The position numbers and the translations under genes were made by a program. Below, piece after piece: positions 32,657-41,969 of a stretch of 64,000 nucleotides of DNA. Below the pieces are notes generated by a model. The model did no database searches. It was not told the origin of the DNA and saw only the letters and a program-made list of their open reading frames with translations. How positions within the stretch are numbered: position 1 is the first letter of the stretch; each line of letters opens with the position of its first letter. Origin of the DNA: Hyaloperonospora brassicae (taxonomy: Eukaryota; Oomycota; Peronosporomycetes; Peronosporales; Peronosporaceae); NCBI GenBank assembly GCA_947650285.1, contig CANTFL010001486.1, positions 124,001-188,000 of the forward strand, given 5' to 3'.

Positions 32657-32950
32657 TCAGTAGTTCTCCATCGAGGCAAGTCGATCTGTTTCCTCCACTC
32701 CACGCGCCAGCTTTGTCGTTGGACGTACACCTCGTACTGTCACCTTCTTCAAGCGTGATAGATGGACTACTGAATAGAATCGATTGCCGCTTCTATCTGG
32801 CAACTCGAGTTCAAACGCAAACTCCTCAATTTGTTTCTTAACTCGAAAAGGACCATGCCACCTGTGTGCTAGCTTCTTTTTAAGTCCAGACTTCACCCGT
32901 TTCATGAATAGCCACACCTGATCTCCTTCATTAATCGCTGCATTAGACAA
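32657..32950 (-). pseudogene. Integrase C-terminal domain (gypsy, minus)
   Basis: Frame with GDQVWLFMKRV..GLKKKLAHRWHGPFRV and ELELPDRSGNRFYSVVHLSR: the H.WHGPF/Y..VHxSRLK pattern of the polyprotein end downstream of gypsy integrase. The same segment is found at 42.0-42.3 kb. No chromodomain is recognisable downstream. Confidence 0.7.
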
Positions 32951-33117
32951 TCTCCTGGTCGTCGTATTTGGACTTCTGTTGTCACCTGTTTGGTCGAATT
33001 GATTACATGACGCCTCATTGTCTCGTTCAGTATCCTGTACGGTGTTCGTAGACTCTATCAGTCGCTCATATATACTGAGTAGCTCGTTATGTTAACGCGC
33101 CCGTCTTGCTTTCTCCC

Positions 33118-33836
33118 TCAATTGATACGCCTTTTCTTGTGTAGTGCCACTGTTCGCTGCCTATTATACTCGCGGCGCCAAAGGACTGGATCTGTCGATT
33201 CCACCACCCTATTATTCCTTGGATTGGCGAGTCGCATTGACTCTGTCATCGCCCTCAGTGTTGACTGGGCATCATACCCACGTACCAAATAGAACGGCGT
33301 CTGTTTTCTCGTTGAATCCCTTGAGTTGTTGATGGCGTGTACCAGTTTTTCTGCAATGTCATCCCAATCTGCTTGTTGTTGATCTTCTACGTAGAACCGC
33401 ATCGTTTGTATCATTGTCTTCACACTTCGCTCTTGTTGTTCGTTAGCTTGTAGGCGATGACTGAAATTGGCTCTTGACTTTACTGGCATCATTTCAGCAA
33501 ACATTTGTAAGACCTCACTCATGAACCTAGGATCCCTGTCGTTACGAATAAGACTAGGAGCACCGAAATGACGTAAGATATTCCCTTCAAATTCGTTCGC
33601 TACCTCCAGTGCCGACGTATCGCCAAGGCTTTAGCTATTACAAACCCCGTAAAATGGTTTTGAAACAGTAACAGCGCTGTGTTTCCCAGACTAGTCTTCA
33701 GAAGTGGGATGACAAAGTCCATAGACACCACCTGAAACGGCCTCTCGGAGACTATATTCCCCGGCGAATGCCCCTTACGGGTTGGCTTGCTTTTGCTTGT
33801 ACTGCAATCTTCGCAAGCCTGTACGTGCCTTGCCAC
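33118..33836 (-). pseudogene. Integrase catalytic core (gypsy, minus)
   Basis: Two frames in order. 33,836-33,600 has the second half of the HHCC zinc domain (VQACEDCSTSKSKPTRKG) and the first catalytic Asp region (VVSMDFVIPLL). After a break near 33,600, the second Asp lies in NDRDPRF at about 33,540-33,520, followed by MSEVLQMFAEMMPVKSRANF, the catalytic Glu region (NEQQERSVKTM), and ADWDDIAEKLVHAINNSRDS. DDE residues can be traced but the chain is broken by a frameshift. Confidence 0.7.
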
Positions 33837-34433
33837 GTCTGCATACAGCCCGATTCAGTAATAATCCGTCTTGACCTTATGATATGTCCGTACGATTCCT
33901 TGATGACCGCCTTCTATCGAGTCATGACAATTTAACAGGATTTATCGACTAGAGTCGTTGAAATTACGAATCGTAGTTTAACATCATCTTTTTGTGTCTC
34001 TCTTTATTCTCCTTGCCGTCCCACGTAATAAAGCAACCCTTCCTGGCTCAGCACGAATCGATCAGCGATCTTCCCGAATTCGCTAGCTTGGCGGTGTGAC
34101 GTTTGTCCAATTCTCCTCGCAGATACGTCTGGAGGTCTGCCCACATCGTCTCTTCATCTTGTGCGGTCGATATCCGTTCTCTCCGTTCCTGTTGGACGGC
34201 TGTTGGGTCGATATCCTCCGCACTCGATGATCTGCGAGTCTCTATCTTCGGTCGGGTCACGGTGTGTCGAACGCGCTTCTCATATTCTTGATATACTCTC
34301 AATTCTTCCCTCTCCTCTGTCGGAAGTTCATTGTTCAGCTGGTCGGCCAATCGCACACGACGAGTTGTACTCCGTGTAATTACTGACACCGCTGGCTTTG
34401 CTTCGATGACCTCATCGGGTTTTCTATCTCAAA
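33837..34433 (-). pseudogene. Linker between RNase H and integrase (gypsy)
   Basis: Minus-strand frame 34,389-34,048 (Arg/Glu-rich, EEREELRVYQEYEKRVRHTV) plus broken traces of the integrase zinc domain near 33,840-33,960 (HDSIEGGHQGI-like). The corresponding stretch exists at 43.2-43.5 kb (RISKAHDEEEKWLTLKKFLR). Confidence 0.5.
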
Positions 34434-35333
34434 CTAACTTTCGTGTATCCGATTCAGTATTCGTAGCTCTTCATAGCGTTCCTTACCTATGAGTAGCTTC
34501 TCCGTCTTGGCCTCCAGTGCTTCCATGGCCAAAACGTCGGCAGCTGCATTGTAACGGCAGATAACGTGCAAGTATCGTACGTAATTGACTGTCATAGCTA
34601 ATTCTTTATGAGGTGCCAGTTCTACTTGCAGTGCGTGGTGTTTACATGCGAACACTCCCATGGCTTGTTGGATCGCTAGCCCCGGGTCCCCCATTATGAT
34701 CATATCAGCGACTTGGTGATCCAATGCTGCTTGAGCGCCTTGGTTCATGCCGGCGTATTCTGCCAAGTTTACTGTGGTAGACGGAAGGCAATCACTCGCA
34801 GCCATTATGACTGTCCACTTGGGCAGTCTCTCCAATATCCACGCACAACACCCAAATCTGCCATGTTTTGCCGTCTTCGACGAGCCATCGAAAGGCATGA
34901 CGAACACACTAAATTTAGACGAGACTCGTGCGTATGATAGTTTAAGATCGTGGCGGACTATTATTCCGTGAGTAGGACGTGGGGCAATGTGGGCTAGCGA
35001 TTCGTCGAGACCTACTGTCGGCGTGATGGATGCCTGGAGTAGCTGTAGAAAGTCGACATCGTGCTCGCCTACGCTTTTGATTTTCAAGTGATAGGGTGAC
35101 AACAATACATCAAAGCTGACTGCGCGCCCATACAACGATTTAAACGACAAGACCAACTCCAATGTCGAGTATCTCGTATCGACATGGATCATATACCCTA
35201 CAAGAAATTTATGTGCGACCTTGATCAGTTGTAATAATGCTAGCACCTCGCTTTCCGCCAGTGGGTATTCTTCTCGTTCTCCTTTAACACGCGGCCGCAA
35301 AATCGCACTAGATGTAATTCGTGATCGTGGCAT
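34434..35333 (-). pseudogene. Gypsy RNase H region with archaeal-type RNase H (299 codons)
   Basis: Open from 35,333 to 34,434 without a stop. The first part (EEYPLAESEVLALLQLIKVA, IHVDTRYSTLELVLSFKSLYG) is the end of the element's native RNase H. The second part is an added RNase H: FVMPFDGSSKTAKHGRFGCC (Asp), STTVNLAEYAGMNQGAQAAL (Glu), ADMIIMGDPGLAIQQ (Asp), ICRYNAAADVLAMEAL (Asp). The third block normally reads GDS and here has Pro after the Asp. A captured archaeal-type RNase H next to the original one is known in oomycete and plant LTR elements. It is probably not functional because the rest of pol is broken. Confidence 0.7.
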
Positions 35334-35431
35334 TGCATTTAAGTGCTACTCAGTGTCCAGTCGTTTCCGAAGATCATCACGTGAACATCAAGACCTAGAT
35401 CAAAATAATGGAGTATAGGCGCTTTGGCGAT

Positions 35432-36745
35432 TTACTGTTTGAGAAGCTCAAACGATTCACGAGCTGTCGCCAGAGCCGGTGGCCCTAGGCAATCGTCCTC
35501 TTTCAGTTGATAGAGGACAACCCCATAGACATCCATATTCTGAATGAACCGTCTATAGTAATTGAGAGCTCCTAAGAATGCCTGCATGCCTTTCTTTGAA
35601 GTCGGAAAGGGGATCTCAGCAATTTCTGCCAGCTTCTCTGGATCAGCTGCGATTCCTTGCGCGTCTACTCTATGGAATAGGAAGTCAACTCGCGGTTTTA
35701 CAAAGATGCTCTTAGTAAAATCACGCTTATTTGGCATTCAGTGAATCGTTCTAACAATTGATTGATTGTTTCGAAGCAGTCATCAAAACTCCGCCCTCCA
35801 AAACAAATATCATCGACGAACGATCGACGCGTGAACACCGGCGCAAGCGTTGACTCGTCGGGTTCGCCTGTCAAGAACATGTCGTTCTCAGGGTCGTGAA
35901 CCATTGATTGTACTGCGTCAGGGTCTGTGTTGGTTAATCAATCTGCTTCAAACTTCGTGACGGCTTTGTGTGAATCGGACACTTGGTGACGCTCCTGATA
36001 ATACCGTCGTTTGTCTGTTCGCCGCATCTTTCCCTATATTTATCACTTTGTCCGAAAACTTACTCTATCCTCCTGTAAGTTGAACGTAGCCCCACAAGGC
36101 ATTGTCAATTAATCGCTGATAGATCATTGGGGCGTTCTATGATCGCATCCGCAACCATTCAAAGTGCCCCAGAGAACACACGAAAGCAGATATGTGTCTC
36201 ACTTTTAGTCTTCATGATCGCCCAAAACCCACCAGCAGCGTCAAGAGAGCAGAACCATTAATGACTTATAATTCTATCAGCAGATCGTACACTAAAGGCT
36301 TTGCATATCCCATGTCTACCGTCACCGCATTAACCATCTTGTAGTCAATACACAATCGTATGTCTACACCATTCTTCTTGGGAACAATTACGATTGGTTA
36401 GGCCCACGGACTCTGTGAGAACGCAATGAGTCCTGCCGTCAGCAATCCTTTCAGTTATACGTACAGTATTGTCAGATGTCGGAGTGGTACACGTCGAGCC
36501 CGTTGTCGAATAGGATCGTGTTCGCTTACGTCGATATCGCAAACGACTCCGTACGCTGGAGGTGGTAATGCATTTCCACTCGAGAGGATTATCTGTTTAA
36601 GTTTCTTTGATGCATCAATTAACTTGGCTTGTTGCTTTTCATCATAAGCTGATGATATCACATTCTTTCCACCATAATCGAACTTTGTTAGTGTCAGCTC
36701 CGTGAGGTCTGGCATAAACGCGAGCTCGCGAGCGTAATCTACCAT
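35432..36745 (-). pseudogene. Gypsy reverse transcriptase (minus)
   Basis: RT in pieces. 36,745-36,455: YARELAFMPDLTELTLTKFD, then GNALPPPAYGVVCDIDVSEH. About 36,390-36,090: VPKKNGVDIRLCIDYKMVNA, then CSLGHFEWLRM, NAPMIYQRLIDNALWGYVQ. 35,904-35,698: TRRSFVDDICFGGRSFDDCF, which holds the catalytic YxDD-type box as FVDD at about 35,820-35,809. 35,737-35,432: FLFHRVDAQGIAADPEKLAE and GALNYYRRFIQNMDVYGVVL, the RT thumb and connection. Stops and frameshifts separate the pieces. It matches the plus-strand element at 19.2-20.8 kb closely. Confidence 0.75.
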
Positions 36746-37751
36746 GGTGTCTTCGCTGTAATAAAGCTCAAACGCAGGTTGGTCTAACGGCGAAGTAGAT
36801 TGCTACATCTCAGATCGGTCCATACTCGAATCTTCCAGGACGCACAAGAACCATTCGTCCAGTTCGTCGACGAGGTTATTCTACCTGATACGTGACGAGA
36901 AAGGTGATGCAGATGATTCGATAAATCGCTCTTGTTCTATACTTGGCTCACCCAACCTATCATCAAAACGGTGGAGTGACTCATTGAGCAACAGCATATC
37001 CTCTACTACCTCCATGCACGCTATACTGGTCGCCACTGAATGGCAAGCTGTCTTGTTGATGCTTCAGTCGCGATTCGTGACATGCTCGGCCGGTTCTGGA
37101 TGATTATTAGCAAGCTGGCCATTACTCCTGTTCGGCTCACTCCCCGTCAGTTCTATGGGAGCACCTTAAGCTTGTCGTCTTACGCTGTCTATCTCACCCC
37201 AGTTCCGTTCTTCCTTGCTGATCGTACACTGCGTATCCACAGTAGCTTCATCCCGACGAATAATTGCACGCGGTAGAGTATAGGTCGGCCGTTCCACGGC
37301 TGGGGGTTGTCAAGACAACCATTCCTCATACAAACCTTTCTCTTCCTGCACCAATTCTTTGTCGAAGACATTTTCTTACGCTAACACTTGCTAGTCTCTG
37401 TACTTTGACGAATTCACGCGTACATATCCTTCATCTCGTGGCAACGTGTCGTGCGGCATGCACACTGCGATCTGGAAATGTGCTGGACATGTCGTTACCC
37501 GTGTTGCAAGGTTGGTCAGCCTGAACGTCGTCGCTTTTCCTCTCCTGTTGTGTATGTTTGTGAGTAGTAGTGCAGGTAATCAACGATCCCACAGCTCGTG
37601 TGTGGATCCAATTGGCTGTTAACGCTGCATCTTGAGCACCTCAGAGCCTCGTTTATCGATGGTCATGGTTTCTCTGGGTCCCCCTGTGGCTTCTCGTCCC
37701 CACGCCTGTTCATCGATTTCTTTTGCAGACTTGAGCATTGGAACAACAAGT
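36746..37751 (-). pseudogene. Protease-RT linker of the gypsy element (decayed)
   Basis: Minus-strand coding traces only, such as a short frame at 37,371-37,189. No motif beyond position in the element. Confidence 0.35.
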
Positions 37752-38096
37752 TTATATAGGTAATTTGTTCGTCAAATTGAAGAGATCTAGACGGACTCCA
37801 GATGGTAGAATAACGTCTGTTCCAGGTATTAGGCTTAACCCCGCGTGATGTGGCATAATCCACTTCGAATTCAAGACCACCTTCCACCCGAGTGTTATCT
37901 TGACCGTAACCCGTGACGTCGTGACTCTTTTCGACTTCCCGATCCCTTGTACGTTTATCTGCTCGTCCGTACTCATTCGACTTCGGAGCTTAAGTTTTCT
38001 TGCGAACGACTCACTTATCGCTGAGATGTTAGCTCCAGTGTCAAGCAGTATCTCAGTCCGTTCATCATTTACTGCCCCCATTACGAAAGCTCTCAT
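37752..38096 (-). pseudogene. Gypsy aspartic protease domain
   Basis: A 114-codon open frame: VNDERTEILLDTGANISAIS with the catalytic Asp-Thr-Gly at about 38,042-38,034, SFARKLKLRSRMSTDEQINV, QGIGKSKRVTTSRVTVKITL, MPHHAGLSLIPGTDVILPSG. Length and motif order fit a retropepsin of an oomycete gypsy element. The domain is intact but isolated by frameshifts on both sides. In life it would process the Gag-Pol polyprotein. Confidence 0.75.
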
Positions 38097-38475
38097 TCGT
38101 ACTCTCCGATTTAAATTTCTTGACGACCACCATCCTATTCGACATCTTGTTCAACTTCAGTGGCTTCTCTAATTCCATCTGTCGTCGAGATATGGATGAC
38201 GCGTCCATCCTAGCCATCGCTCTTTCACGGTTGACCCTTTCGTCGTTAGTGGACAACTCCGGTGGATGCTCCCCTCTATATAACCTTCCACGCGCTTCAT
38301 CTCAGGGCTTTCTTGTGTCTCCGTCAAAAGCAAACACGTAGTTCGCGTCCACTGCTGAGTCCCCTGACTGCAGTAGCCCGTTGTTTCCGGACCCAGTTAT
38401 AGTCGGCGAGCCTCCTAGTTTATATGCCCTGGCGAATAGATGTGTTGGAGTTCTTCGGGCACAGTGATTAGACTA

Positions 38476-40775
38476 ATCGATGACTTGAAGAACTTGTTAA
38501 GTCGTTTAAACTTCGTAAAACGTCCACACCTGCCGACGTCATGCACTTGTTTGCAGCATTTGCAATGGTGTCTGCAAAAATGAGCGTCGTGACCTGCTAC
38601 ACCAAACGCACCACATGGACCCCGTTGTCGGCGTTATCTCGAGTGGTCTTGCTGATGACGCTGTTTTACTTGGTCACGTTGATCACGTTGATCAGATCGT
38701 GTTTCATACTCAGATGGTACGCCCGCCCGACACACAGTGTTAGGGCCAGATCGTTTTCGCTCACCGCGTTCTGCAGTAACGTCACCCTGTTCACTTCTCT
38801 GCCCACCTCCATGTAATCGGTATCAGGGTTCAACTCGTAGTCGTTCCAGTGGTCACATTCGCCTTCTTCATCTTGAGACTCGTACTGATCAGCATGTTGT
38901 CTAAGTCTTAATTCTTCTACTGAGGCCCGCAAATATTCCGTAGTTGCCAAAGCGAGGGTGATACGACGGCTACCATCGTACTTGCAACGCCCTGTCCGTC
39001 CTTCGTGCAGAAATTGCCTATCTCTACTGAAGAGTCGGTGTACTTCATGTCTCTCCTGGTGATCGAAGAGGTAAACATCACGTCTGTTGTCACGTCGGCC
39101 TGCTGATTGACGCGTGCTGTCGTTACGACTGTCCCTGCGGTGATTGATTCGGGACTCGTATCTGTGAGGATCGGACAGTCGACTGTTTATCATTCGATCC
39201 CGCTGCTTCTTGTGCTTCTCCACTAGCAGTCGATGACTGAGGATCTGGATAACTCGATGTATAGCACCCAGTCGTTGCGGACAGACGAAATCCATCGAGT
39301 CATCGTCTACACAATTGAGCAAGAAGTGCTCCACGAGTTCTTCAGAATCGGATCTACTCTCCTCATATTATCTGTGCAGCTCGTAGAGATCCATTAAGGC
39401 GGAGGAGGAAGTCGCACACATGTTTGGATTCGTGACGTTTCGACGAGTTGTTCTGGATCTTGCCGACTGATCGTACTGTGAGCAGTAGTACTTCAAAAAA
39501 TCGCCTTGCTTAGCAACTTCCATGTCCATATGCGTTTTCTTCGACAACTGTCGGTACTAACTCTTGTCCGCCTTCCCCGGACTCAACGAAAATGGTTCAC
39601 ACCAGTCGTTATGGGGTTTGCACGTTCCTTTCATCTCGTAAGTGAACGCCTTGATCCATTCGAGAGCTCCGTCGGGCCCGTATCGTCTTCCCTTAAACTT
39701 GGCAATCTTCTCCAACGGGGCATGAATCCGTATCTCGAGTACCTGTCCTCGTTCACTCACAGATCCTTTATAGCTCAGACGACGATTGTAGTTGTTCGTC
39801 GAATGACTTCCGCGTTGTTGTCCCGTTCAATCTTTGTCACCATCATCATCGTCGTCATCGTCGTCGTCGGGCCCTCGTGCATATTCTCCTCTCACTAGAG
39901 CATATTTCCCTTTCGTTGAAGGGGATGTCCTTGGATTTCCATGTGGGCATCATCCACGTATGGGGTTCTTTCCACTTGAGAAAATATATCCGGTTCCATT
40001 TCATTTTGCTCACCCCTTTGAGCATTCGTCCACGCTTTCGTCTCATTGGATCTTGCCTTTAACTTATAACGTGATGGTATCGGTGCCTTCTCTTCCATCA
40101 GATGATCCTCTCCGTGTAAATTTTCCATCGTCATGTTGACGCTTGGAATCGCATCGATTCCAAACGCGTCTCTTAGCTTGGCTCTCCATTCTTTCATCTC
40201 CTTGTCAACCAGCCGTGGTTAAGAACTTGCCCCAGTTAGTTTGGGATCCTGCATCGCTTTGCACTTGTAGCCCATCGCGCGCAAGAGGGAGGCCAGGGAC
40301 GCCGAGATTGCCTCACTGCTCAAAACGGTGCAGATCATGTTCGACATGGTGCTGAGGTTCGACCATTTCGCCTAAGTTGATCGTTCGATGTCGAACTGCT
40401 TCATCCACTTGCTCTTCTTCATCTCCTCAGCGATTCGATGAAGAATTCGGTTCGCCTGCGGAGTAGAGATTCCTTTCGGATTCCTGAAGATGGCCGATTG
40501 CAGCTCTCCAATGCCCAACCTCAGTTCATCGTCATCTCCTTTTTCTTGCTTAGCTTGCACGAAGTCTCTCACTGCTGGCGCGTGTTTCTCCTCCATTGCA
40601 TGTACGTTACTCACACGCCTAGCGTGTAGCATACGCTTCGCTTCATCTTCCTCAAGTAATCCTCCGCTGTTGTACTCTTATCTTCCATCTTGTTCCTCCT
40701 TCCCATGGGATTCCCTTCGACCTCGTCGATTCCAGGCTCCCGTTTCACTTCCACCTTTACCTCGGTGTCGTCCAT
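38476..40775 (-). pseudogene. gag: Gypsy gag (minus), with zinc knuckles and poly-Asp tract
   Basis: Likely start ATG at 40,775 (MDDTEVKVEVKREPGID). N-terminal pieces at 40,775-40,372 and 40,197-39,895; a run of nine Asp at 39,869-39,842; the matrix/capsid body 39,760-39,557 (KFKGRRYGPDGALEWIKAFT) and, in the same frame after stops, 39,334-38,666 (VEHFLLNCVDDDSMDFVCPQ, SHRLLVEKHKKQRDRM). Two zinc knuckles follow at 38,615-38,526: CGAFGVAGHDAHFC, where the second Cys is replaced by Phe, and CKCCKQVHDVGRC. Several stops make it inactive. Confidence 0.75.
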
Positions 40776-40912
40776 TGACGCTTGGTTGGACTCAGCACGC
40801 GACGATCTTCCAGCAGTCGCTGAGATCCCTACGCTCGCTAAATTTAAATAAATGGACATTCCGCTCTTAGTTGGTTGCTTGGTACCTACTAAACAATTGC
40901 ACACCTCGAAAT

Positions 40913-40929
40913 TCTAAGTCGCGGCACCA
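40913..40929 (-). promoter_or_regulatory. Primer-binding site
   Basis: Minus-strand TGGTGCCGCGACTTAGA starts 2 bp after the LTR end (CA at 40,932). It begins with TGG as required to pair with a tRNA 3' CCA. It identifies 40,932-41,700 as the 5' LTR of the minus-strand element. Confidence 0.6.
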
Positions 40930-40931
40930 AT

Positions 40932-41700
40932 TGCGGTATGGTATGTATCAATCTGTATAATAATAATTTTAACCTGAAAAGACAACAATTGTCGAGCTTA
41001 GTCGGCGCAACGGGCTGGCACGTTTAAATAAATCCCTACGTGGTTCGCCCTTTCTGTATCAGTTGTGGCTTTCGCCTATCTGATTCCTTACAACCAATTC
41101 TCCAAAAGCCTGCCTGTGCTCAGCAGCCTATAAATCTGTCACCCTCTGTGATTTCACACGAAAGGGTGGAAGCAAACGCAGTACACGAATTTACAGGTGA
41201 CCGAGCGCAGTGTACGCCCGACATGAATAATTACGGAGCCCTCCACTGAGTATCACCGGCTCGTCACTCAGACAAGTCTTTTAAAGTAGGTCTTCCCTTA
41301 GAGATCTCCGGCTCATCGTTTACAAGGCTCTTAACGGTTTCAATATGACTATTTATTGGACCTTTATCATCAATGGGTTGTCCCAACGCATATAATACTC
41401 TACCTAAAACTTCAAGCCTAACAGGTACACTAACCATTAAACCTGTTCTTTTTACAAATTTGCTGAGGTTTATCGACTCTTCGACGACGAGACTCCTTCT
41501 TTTGCTAGTAGCGACCGCTGCCCAACCTGTGCTTTCCCTAACTCTTGGCGCTACCAGTCGATACCTCCACGAGCTATGCCTCTCAATGTTCGTCGGCAAA
41601 CATACTCTATTCCAAGCAGGGACTTACCTTAAGCGTACGCGTGTCTTGAACTTAAAAAAGTCTGCAGTGTATTGGTTCACCTCTTTTGTTATATCGCACA
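40932..41700 (-). repeat. 5' LTR of the minus-strand gypsy element (with a mitochondrial insert)
   Basis: Minus-strand LTR beginning TGTGCGATATAACA at 41,700 and ending ...CA at 40,932. It is 769 bp against 643 bp for the copy at 20,815; the ~126-bp difference is accounted for by an insert at about 41,333-41,467. Because integrase of another minus-strand fragment lies just beyond it, this LTR may also serve as the 3' LTR of that fragment. Confidence 0.7.
41333..41467 (-). pseudogene. atp1: NUMT: fragment of mitochondrial atp1 (ATP synthase F1 alpha)
   Basis: On the minus strand 41,458-41,348 reads [20 protein letters not shown] followed by [17 protein letters not shown]. This is the conserved beta-barrel to nucleotide-binding junction of F1-ATPase alpha (canonical VKRTG..V.VPVG...LGRVVDALG.PIDGKGP). 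Codons are strongly AT-rich (TTA, AAA, AAT, GTA) unlike the flanking LTR, as expected of oomycete mtDNA, where atp1 is mitochondrial. The 20.8-kb LTR lacks this segment. Two expected residues differ (VPVG to VPVR, VDALG to LYALG). Too short to be functional; a nuclear insertion of mtDNA. Confidence 0.8.
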
Positions 41701-41804
41701 GCCTGTTTGAATGGCGCTCTGTCCTTCCCTGATTCCTATACAATATAAGTGCTGAATCTGTCGTTCGTTTAACTGCATTCTGAACTGCGACAGAGTCCGC
41801 CCAC

Positions 41805-41900
41805 ACTTGAGTCGCCGATACCCGAGTCGTCGACGCTTAAGTCGTCGATACCCGAGACGTCGACATTCGAGTCGACGACAATCGAGTCGCCGGCTCATGG
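41805..41900. repeat. GTCGAC-rich minisatellite
   Basis: Five to six degenerate ~15-bp units of the type GAGTCGTCGATACCC (GAGTCGCCGATACCCGAGTC, GTCGTCGATACCCGAGACGT). It lies between the integrase end and the LTR, comparable in place and composition to the acidic repeat at 21,553-21,675. Confidence 0.6.
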
Positions 41901-41969
41901 TTTGCTAACCCCAACTTGATATCAAGTGGTTGAAAACGTCGACGCAACATGTGCGACTTAAAAGAATCT

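Larger units (their letters stand above)
32433..40929 (-). mobile_element. Ty3/gypsy internal domain, gag-PR-RT-RNase H-IN, minus strand
   Basis: Reading down from the primer-binding site at 40,929 the order is gag, protease, RT, RNase H and integrase, the Ty3/gypsy order, all on the minus strand and all broken by stops and frameshifts. With the LTRs at 40,932-41,700 and 20,815-21,457 it would form one element of about 20.9 kb (about 14.1 kb without LINE 1). That span includes a 4-kb plus-strand frame between integrase and 3' LTR. The grouping into a single element is inferred. Confidence 0.75.
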
